NCBI RefSeq assembly: GCF_008386585.1
Contig: NZ_VUOB01000010.1
Span: 242,984 to 306,983, forward strand
Direction of reading: 5' to 3'
DNA: 64,000 nucleotides
Source: Solihabitans fulvus
Lineage (GTDB): Bacteria; Actinomycetota; Actinomycetes; Mycobacteriales; Pseudonocardiaceae
Below the pieces are notes generated by a model. That model saw only the letters and a list, made by a program, of their open reading frames with translations, did not search any database and was not told the origin of the DNA. Below are positions 58,875 through 64,000 of this stretch, piece by piece. Position 1 is the first letter of the stretch, and every line of letters begins with the position of its first letter. A program made the translations under genes and the position numbers.

Positions 58875-59747
58875 ATGGCCACAGTCGCCCAATGGGTGGA
58901 GGGCGCGCGTCCACGCACACTCCCCAACTCGATCTCCCCCGTCCTGGTCGGCGCGGGCGCCGCGCACGTCGTCGGCGGGTTCGACCTGACCAGGACGCTG
59001 CTCGCGCTGGTCGTCTCGCTGACGCTCCAGCTCGGCGTGAACTACGCCAACGACTACTCCGACGGCATCCGGGGAACCGACGCGAACCGGGTCGGGCCGT
59101 TCCGCCTGGTCGGCTCGGGCTCGACGGAGCCGAAGAAGGTGCGCAACGCCGCGTTCGGCTGCTTCGGGCTGGCCGCGGTCGCCGGCCTCGCCCTGGTGGT
59201 GCTGTCCGGCCACTGGTGGCTGCTCGCGGTCGGCCTGGTCTGCATCGCGGCCGCCTGGTTCTACACCGGCGGCACGCGGCCCTACGGCTACGCGGGCTTC
59301 GGCGAGATCGCGGTGTTCGTGTTCTTCGGCCTCGTCGGCGTGCTTGGCACCGTCTACGTGCAGGCCGGCCAGGTCGGCGGCATCGCCATCGGCTGCGCGG
59401 TCGCGGTCGGCTCGTTCTCCGCAGCGGTCCTGGTGGCCAACAACCTGCGCGACATCCCGACCGACAAGCAGTCCGGCAAGCGCACCCTCGCCGTGCTGCT
59501 CGGCGACGCCGACACCAGGCACTTCTACCTGGCGCTGCTGGCCGTGCCGCTGGTGATCACCGCGCTGGTCAGCCTCAAGCACCACCTCGCGCTGGCCGGG
59601 CTGCTGGCGATCATCCCGGCGGTGCCGGCGGTGCGCAGGGTGACCGCGGGCCGCAACGGCCGCGACCTGATCCCCGTGCTGCGCGACACCGGGCTCGCGA
59701 TGCTGCTGTGGTCGGCGGCCACCGGCGTCGCCCTCGTCCTGAGCTGA
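58875..59747 (+). CDS. menA: 1,4-dihydroxy-2-naphthoate polyprenyltransferase
   Basis: 290 residues with eight or nine membrane helices, UbiA superfamily. The first aspartate motif is in NYANDYSDGIRGTD and the second in NNLRDIPTDKQSGKRTLAV. It attaches the polyprenyl chain, presumably from the synthase at 17367-18383, to the naphthoate ring. The ATG at 58875 is chosen because GGAGG (58861-58865) lies 9 nt upstream; the ATG at 58866 abuts it. Confidence 0.95.
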   Translation: MATVAQWVEGARPRTLPNSISPVLVGAGAAHVVGGFDLTRTLLALVVSLTLQLGVNYANDYSDGIRGTDANRVGPFRLVGSGSTEPKKVRNAAFGCFGLAAVAGLALVVLSGHWWLLAVGLVCIAAAWFYTGGTRPYGYAGFGEIAVFVFFGLVGVLGTVYVQAGQVGGIAIGCAVAVGSFSAAVLVANNLRDIPTDKQSGKRTLAVLLGDADTRHFYLALLAVPLVITALVSLKHHLALAGLLAIIPAVPAVRRVTAGRNGRDLIPVLRDTGLAMLLWSAATGVALVLS

Positions 59748-59782
59748 CCGGGCTGGGCAGCTGGGCCGGCGTGGACCGAGCG

Positions 59783-59808
59783 CCCGCCGTGGCCTCGGCC
59801 ACGGCGGG
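59783..59808. terminator. Bidirectional terminator between menA and the CysK2-like gene
   Basis: CCCGCCGTGGC (59783-59793) and GCCACGGCGGG (59798-59808) form an 11-bp stem with a 4-nt loop. It lies 35 nt after the menA stop and just before the end of the convergent gene at 59815. Confidence 0.75.
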
Positions 59809-59814
59809 TGCGGC

Positions 59815-60903
59815 CTACAGCGTGCTGCCGGTCGCGCGGAACGCGTCGAGCGCGGCCAGGTGCGGCGCGAGGTCCATGCCCTCGGCGGCGACCCACTCGT
59901 CGTCGTAGTAGGTGTTGGCGTACCGCTCGCCGCCGTCGCACAGCAGGGTCACCACGCTGCCCCTGCGCCCGGCCGCCAGCAGCTCGGCCACCAGCTGGAA
60001 CGCGCCCCACAGGTTGGTGCCCGTCGAGCCGCCGACGCGCCGGCCGAGCAGCTGCTCGACGTGCCTGATCACCGCGATCGACGCGGCGTCGGGCACCTTG
60101 ATCATCCGGTCGATCACCTGGCCGACGAACGACGGCTCAACGCGCGGCCTGCCGATGCCCTCGATCCGCGATCCCCGAGTGCCGACCAGGTCGGGGGCGC
60201 TGGTTTTCCAGGCGTCGAAGAACACCGAGTGCTCCGGGTCGACCACGGCCAGCCTGGTGCGCAGCCTGCGGTACCGGATGTAGCGGCCGATCGTGGCGCT
60301 GGTGCCGCCGGTGCCGGCGCCGACCACGATCCACGCCGGTTCCGGCTGCGGCTCAAGCGCCAGCTGGTCGAAGATCGACTCGGCGATGTTGTTGTTGCCG
60401 CGCCAGTCCGTGGCCCGCTCCGCGTGCGTGAACTGGTCCATGAAGTGCCCGCCGAGCTCCTGGGCGAGGCGGCGCGACTCGTCGTAGATCGCGCCGGCCT
60501 GGTCGACGAAGTGGCAGGTGCCGCCCTCGCGCTCGATCAGCGTGATCTTCTCTGGGCTGGTGGAACGCGGCATCACGGCGATGAACGGCAGCCCGAGCAG
60601 CCTGGCGAAGTACGCCTCGGACACGGCGGTCGAGCCGGAGGACGCCTCGATGACGGTGGTGCCCTCGCTGATCCAGCCGTTGCAGATCGAGTAGAGGAAC
60701 AGCGAGCGCGCGAGCCGGTGCTTGAGCGAACCGGTCGGGTGCGTCGACTCGTCCTTCAGGTAGAGGTCGACGCCCCAGTCCGGCGGCAGCGGGTACCGCA
60801 GCAGGTGCGTGTCGGCGCTGCGGTTGGCGTCCGCCTCGATGATCCGGACGGCCTCGCAGACCCAGTCCCTGGTTACCTCACAACATCGGTCAACGACTGT
60901 CAC
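59815..60903 (-). CDS. cysK2: PLP-dependent cysteine synthase family protein, CysK2-like
   Basis: 362 residues. The PLP lysine is in [40 protein letters not shown] and [20 protein letters not shown] bind substrate and phosphate. Its length and C terminus fit the CysK2-type subgroup (in Mycobacterium a phosphoserine-using, S-sulfocysteine-forming enzyme) rather than CysK or CysM; the true sulfur donor is unknown. GTG at 60903 or 60912 could start it; no clear ribosome-binding site decides. It converges on menA. Confidence 0.8.
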   Translation of the reverse strand: MTVVDRCCEVTRDWVCEAVRIIEADANRSADTHLLRYPLPPDWGVDLYLKDESTHPTGSLKHRLARSLFLYSICNGWISEGTTVIEASSGSTAVSEAYFARLLGLPFIAVMPRSTSPEKITLIEREGGTCHFVDQAGAIYDESRRLAQELGGHFMDQFTHAERATDWRGNNNIAESIFDQLALEPQPEPAWIVVGAGTGGTSATIGRYIRYRRLRTRLAVVDPEHSVFFDAWKTSAPDLVGTRGSRIEGIGRPRVEPSFVGQVIDRMIKVPDAASIAVIRHVEQLLGRRVGGSTGTNLWGAFQLVAELLAAGRRGSVVTLLCDGGERYANTYYDDEWVAAEGMDLAPHLAALDAFRATGSTL

Positions 60904-60977
60904 GAACCGCACACTACGTGCGGCTTTACCCTCACCGCGAGTCCGATCCTGACAGCGGCGGGGACGGCGGTCGAAGA

Positions 60978-61262
60978 TCAGCCGCGCAGCTGGGCCCTGA
61001 GCTGGGCGCGCTCCTCGGCGCGCGCGGCCAGGCCGCTGGCCACCCTGCCGCGCAGGCCCCGCAGCACCAGCAGGGACAGCGGCAGCACCACGACGATGGC
61101 GACCGCGAAGGCCACCAGCAGCGGCACGTGGCACAGCACCAGCACGCCGATCGCCGCCGCGATCATGCCGAACCTGGCCAGCGTGTACACGGCGACGTCA
61201 CGGCCGAGATGCCCGGCGGACGGCTCGTCCCGGTCGGCGGTTTCCTCGGATCCGGTCTGCAC
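60978..61262 (-). CDS. DUF4229 membrane protein
   Basis: 94 residues. Two membrane helices occupy about residues 25-70 ([38 protein letters not shown]) and a basic, Ala- and Arg-rich tail ([16 protein letters not shown]) follows. This is the pattern of the actinobacterial DUF4229 family, often found near men genes. Function is unknown. It starts 11 nt after the Lrp gene ends, so the two may be co-transcribed. Confidence 0.8.
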   Translation of the reverse strand: MQTGSEETADRDEPSAGHLGRDVAVYTLARFGMIAAAIGVLVLCHVPLLVAFAVAIVVVLPLSLLVLRGLRGRVASGLAARAEERAQLRAQLRG

Positions 61263-61273
61263 GGTTTCCCAGG

Positions 61274-61762
61274 TTACGCGCCCTGCGTCGGCGGCTCGAC
61301 GGCGTGCCCCAGGTCCTCCTCAGGGGAGTTGGGGCGGCCCTCGAACCGGGTGGACAGCACGACGGTGGTCCTGGTGCGCGCGACGCCGGAGATCCGGCGC
61401 AGGCGACCCAACGCCTGTTCCAGGTCGTCGACGGTGGCGACGCGGACCTTCACCACGAAGGCCTCCTCGCCCGCCACGGCGTAACAGGACTCCACCTCGA
61501 CCAGTTCGCCGAGCGACGCGGCGACCTCGTTGTCGTCGGCGGTGTCCGTCGGCTGGATGCCGACCAGCGCGGTCACCCCGAGGCCGACCGCGCGCGGGTC
61601 GACGACGGCGTGGTAGCCGGTGATGACGCCCGTTGATTCCAACTTGCCGACGCGTTCGTGCACGGCCGACGCGGACAGGCCCACTTTGCGGCCGAGATCG
61701 GCGTACGTTGCCCTGCCGTTGACCCTCAGCGCGGCGATGATCTGTCGATCGAGAGCATCCAC
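61274..61762 (-). CDS. Lrp/AsnC-family transcriptional regulator (second copy)
   Basis: 162 residues. Helix-turn-helix at about residues 2-50 (ALDRQIIAALRVNGRATYAD, VGLSASAVHERVGKLE) and a RAM domain (GLGVTALVGIQPTD onwards; VAGEEAFVVKVRVA). The GTG at 61762 gives normal length; the frame extends upstream without similarity. It differs strongly from the Lrp protein at 9108-9563. It is divergent from bldC, 163 bp away. Confidence 0.9.
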   Translation of the reverse strand: MDALDRQIIAALRVNGRATYADLGRKVGLSASAVHERVGKLESTGVITGYHAVVDPRAVGLGVTALVGIQPTDTADDNEVAASLGELVEVESCYAVAGEEAFVVKVRVATVDDLEQALGRLRRISGVARTRTTVVLSTRFEGRPNSPEEDLGHAVEPPTQGA

Positions 61763-61925
61763 CCCGATGAGACTAGAGGCGGGAGCACCAATGTCCGAAG
61801 CGCTCCATTCGTCCCTTACTCCCCCTTTACTATGAGCCAAGCGTTCGAGTACCCGACGGGTGAAGTGCCACGATGCGACCGGTACGCCGGATCCCCACCG
61901 GCGATCGACGCCTAGGAGGACGAGA

Positions 61926-62156
61926 GTGACTGCGTCCGTTCAGACTCCCCGTCAACACGCCAGCGAGCGACTGCTCACCCCCGGTGAGGTTGCCACCCTG
62001 TTCAGGGTCGACCCCAAGACTGTCACTCGTTGGGCCACCGCAGGCCGGATCGGCTCAATTCGCACGCCCGGCGGCCACCGCCGCTTCCGGGAGTCCGAGG
62101 TCAAGGCCCTGCTGTCCGAACTCACCACGGAGGCAACCGAGCCCGTCCGGCACTGA
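61926..62156 (+). CDS. bldC: BldC-type MerR-like developmental regulator
   Basis: 76 residues, essentially one winged helix. LLTPGEVATLFRVDPKTVTR and SIRTPGGHRRFRESEVKALL match BldC closely. In Streptomyces BldC binds direct repeats cooperatively and holds back early development. The GTG at 61926 has AGGAGGA 5 nt upstream. TACTAT at 61828-61833 could be a -10 element, giving a leader of about 90 nt. It is monocistronic or co-transcribed with the next small gene. Confidence 0.95.
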   Translation: MTASVQTPRQHASERLLTPGEVATLFRVDPKTVTRWATAGRIGSIRTPGGHRRFRESEVKALLSELTTEATEPVRH

Positions 62157-62213
62157 CGGCACCGGATCGGGTGGCGGCTGCACGCACAGGACGCTGGTTC
62201 GCGAGCTAACCTC

Positions 62214-62420
62214 GTGGAGCAGACGATGTTGGAGGTGGCGGCCATGCTGTTTGTCCTCGCGGCGATCGGCGCGCTCACCGTCGCCGTGTTGGTGTGGCGA
62301 GCGTTCGGCCCCCAACGCGTCGCGGTCGGGTCCCGACGCACGATGGCTCCCGACGACGACCCGGAGTTCCTTCGCCGGCTCGCCGAGGAGACCAAGCGTC
62401 GAGACGATCCACCCGCATAA
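62214..62420 (+). CDS. Small single-pass membrane protein
   Basis: 68 residues. One membrane helix (about residues 5-28, LEVAAMLFVLAAIGALTVAV) precedes a charged tail with SRRTMAPDDDPEFLRRLAEE. The pattern resembles small proteins found after bldC in related genera (from memory). It may start at GTG 62214 or ATG 62226, 57 bp after bldC. No function can be given. Confidence 0.6.
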   Translation: MEQTMLEVAAMLFVLAAIGALTVAVLVWRAFGPQRVAVGSRRTMAPDDDPEFLRRLAEETKRRDDPPA

Positions 62421-62450
62421 CCGAGACAGCGCATAACTCAAGACAGCGCA

Positions 62451-62494
62451 GTGGGCCCCGTGGCACCGAGATCAGCCGGTGCTGCGGGGCCCAC
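62451..62494. terminator. Bidirectional terminator, two-tier stem
   Basis: GTGGGCCCCG (62451-62460) pairs with CGGGGCCCAC (62485-62494), and inside it GCACCG (62463-62468) pairs with CGGTGC (62477-62482). It is followed by GCGTTT and lies between the convergent small membrane and ParA-like genes. Confidence 0.8.
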
Positions 62495-62546
62495 GCGTTT
62501 AGGCGGAGCTTTACGTTCAGGCGGGGGCAAACCCGCCTTTGCCTGG

Positions 62547-63977
62547 CTAGTTCGGGAAGTCGTCGGCCACGGTCGCGGCCAGCTCCAGCAGCGCGAGCCT
62601 GGTGTCCGGCCCGAGCTTGTCCAACTCGATCTCCGCGCCCTCCTCAAGGTGCGGGTCGAACGGGATGCGGCACACCGCGCGGCAGCGCGCGCCGAAGTGC
62701 GCGGCCAGCTTGTCCAGGTCGACCTTGCCCGAGCCCGGCCGCACCGAGTTGATCACCGCGACGGACTTGGCCACCAGGTCGCGGTAGCCGTGCGCGTCCA
62801 GCCAGTCCAGCGTCGCCGCGGCGCTCTGCGCGCCGTCCACCGAGCCGGACGACACGATCACCAGCGAGTCGGCCGACTCCAGCACGCCGCGCATCGCGGA
62901 GTGCATCAGGCCGGTGCCGCAGTCGGTGAGCACGATGTTGTAGAAGTGCTCAAGCAGCGTCACCGTGCGCTGGTAGTCCTCGTCGCTGAACGCCTCGGAC
63001 ACGGCCGGGTCCTGCTCGCTGGCCAGCACCTCGAGCCGGCTCGGCCCCTGCGAGGTGTACGCGCGGACGTCGCTGTACCTGGTGATCCGCTTGGCGTCGC
63101 GCAGCAGGTGCCGCACGGTCGCCGTGGTCTCCCTCGGGATCTTCATGCTCAGCGTGCCGCGGTCGGGGTTCGCGTCCACCGCGACCACCCGGTCGCCGCG
63201 CAGCGAGGAGAAGGTGGAGCCGAGCGTCGTCGTGGTGGTCGTCTTGCCGACGCCGCCCTTGAGGCTGAGCATCGCGATCTTGTAGCACCCGCGCAGCGGC
63301 TGGTTGATCCGCGTGATCAGCTCGCGGCGACGCAGGTCCGCCGGGCTCTCGCCGAGGTTCACCAGGCCGCCGGTGATCGTGTGCAGCGTCCTGCGCCAGC
63401 CCGACTGCGGCGCGCGCTTCTCCTGCTTGATCAACCGCTGCGAGGACACCTCGTGCGCGGACCCCGAACCCGGCCGCGCCGCGTGCTGGGCGAAGTGCGG
63501 CTGCTGCACCTGTTGGTGTTGCGGCTGCTGGTGTTGCGGCTGCTGGGACTGGGGCGGCGACGGCGGCGGGTAGGCGCTGGGCGGGTACGCGCCGGAGGTC
63601 GCCGGGTCGACGTAGTACGCGCCCGACTGACCGCCACCGACCTGGTACGCGCCCGACTGACCGCCGCCCACCTGATACGCACCCGACTGGCCACCGCCGA
63701 CCTGGTGCGGGCCGGAGGAGCCGCCGCTCACGGGGTACGGCCCGGACGGGCCACCGCTGACCGGGTACGGCCCGGACGGACCGCCGCTGACCGGGTACGC
63801 GCCGGACGGGCCGCCGCTCACCTGGGACCCGTCGGCCACCGGAATCGGGCCGGAGCCGACCGGCTCGATGTACACGGTCGCCGGTTCGGCGCTCGGATGG
63901 CTCTGCCCCTCCGCGCTACTCGGCGGCTGCCATGACACGGTGTGCCGCGGCTCAGGATCCTCGTAGCGACCAGTCAC
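62547..63977 (-). CDS. ParA/MinD-like ATPase with a decapeptide-repeat N-terminal region
   Basis: 476 residues. About 165 disordered residues (seven decapeptides at 53-122, then a Gln/His/Pro-rich run) precede a ParA/MinD ATPase with the deviant Walker A KGGVGKTT (240-247), VVAVDANPDRGTLSM and TDCGTGLMHSAMRGVLESAD. It resembles actinobacterial EspI-type and other MinD-like proteins linked to type VII secretion or polar growth, but no secretion gene is in the window. The start at 63977 is complete within it; regulation cannot be judged. Confidence 0.82.
   Translation of the reverse strand: MTGRYEDPEPRHTVSWQPPSSAEGQSHPSAEPATVYIEPVGSGPIPVADGSQVSGGPSGAYPVSGGPSGPYPVSGGPSGPYPVSGGSSGPHQVGGGQSGAYQVGGGQSGAYQVGGGQSGAYYVDPATSGAYPPSAYPPPSPPQSQQPQHQQPQHQQVQQPHFAQHAARPGSGSAHEVSSQRLIKQEKRAPQSGWRRTLHTITGGLVNLGESPADLRRRELITRINQPLRGCYKIAMLSLKGGVGKTTTTTTLGSTFSSLRGDRVVAVDANPDRGTLSMKIPRETTATVRHLLRDAKRITRYSDVRAYTSQGPSRLEVLASEQDPAVSEAFSDEDYQRTVTLLEHFYNIVLTDCGTGLMHSAMRGVLESADSLVIVSSGSVDGAQSAAATLDWLDAHGYRDLVAKSVAVINSVRPGSGKVDLDKLAAHFGARCRAVCRIPFDPHLEEGAEIELDKLGPDTRLALLELAATVADDFPN
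63612..63821 (-). repeat. Seven 30-bp in-frame repeats
   Basis: The coding strand has seven units of 30 bp encoding VSGGPSG(A/P)YP (three or four units) and VGGGQSGAY(Q/Y) (three units). The two types sit in separate blocks, with one hybrid (VSGGSSGPHQ) between them, as expected from successive local duplications. Confidence 0.85.
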
Positions 63978-64000
63978 CGCTGGGGTCCTCCCTGAAACAT

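Overview
The window is high-GC actinobacterial DNA. The gene set points to Pseudonocardiaceae or a close relative: BldC, a MenJ-type menaquinone reductase, a two-subunit 2-oxoglutarate:ferredoxin oxidoreductase, an F420/PPOX-family protein, several XRE regulators with DUF5753-type C-terminal parts, many GTG starts and GTGA overlaps. The genus cannot be named from sequence alone. Much of the window is respiratory and menaquinone metabolism, and several neighbourhoods (YajQ/HtpX, MenJ/MenG/mannosyltransferase, dimethylargininase with a divergent Lrp gene) recall, from memory, gene neighbourhoods of Mycobacterium tuberculosis.

Layout. 0-2.4 kb: a 25-bp tandem repeat, cspA, tRNA-Tyr, yajQ and an rmlA-type nucleotidyltransferase. 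2.4-10.4 kb: htpX, a small orphan nuoB-nuoC-nuoI cluster, a LysR regulator with a large palindrome upstream, a DUF3050 protein, dimethylargininase with a divergent Lrp regulator, and an enoyl-CoA hydratase. 10.8-17.4 kb: korAB, a large acidic membrane-anchored protein ending in a sunset-like domain, and rarD. 17.4-33.0 kb: the respiratory complex I operon on the minus strand, ending in a long-chain polyprenyl diphosphate synthase. 33.7-39.1 kb: menJ, menG, two mannosyltransferase-like genes and an inositol-monophosphatase-like gene. 39.2-45.5 kb: a hypothetical gene, a flavin monooxygenase and paaABCDE (phenylacetyl-CoA epoxidase). 45.6-59.7 kb: menF, an accessory island of three XRE regulators plus GntR and small genes, an M1 peptidase, menD, menB, menE, a secreted protein and menA. 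59.8-64 kb: a CysK2-like enzyme, a second Lrp regulator, bldC and a ParA/MinD-like ATPase with decapeptide repeats.

How it fits together. The Men enzymes and the polyprenyl synthase build and reduce menaquinone, and complex I reduces it. Two TTGTGAAnnnnTTCACAA sites upstream of nuoA and a third overlapping the ribosome-binding region of menJ match the layout of the Rex (NADH/NAD+ sensor) operator. That would link complex I supply and quinone tailoring to redox state.

Most notable observations: (1) nuoD, the quinone-site subunit of complex I, is absent from its normal place between nuoC and nuoE, and also from the orphan nuoBCI cluster; (2) two tiny paralogous reading frames lie between nuoJ and nuoK, each joined to its neighbours by GTGA overlaps; (3) shared Rex-like operators at nuoA and menJ; (4) the 3' end of menE, with its stop codon, is present as three 75-bp tandem copies; (5) menC and menH are not in the window although menA, B, D, E, F, G and J are.
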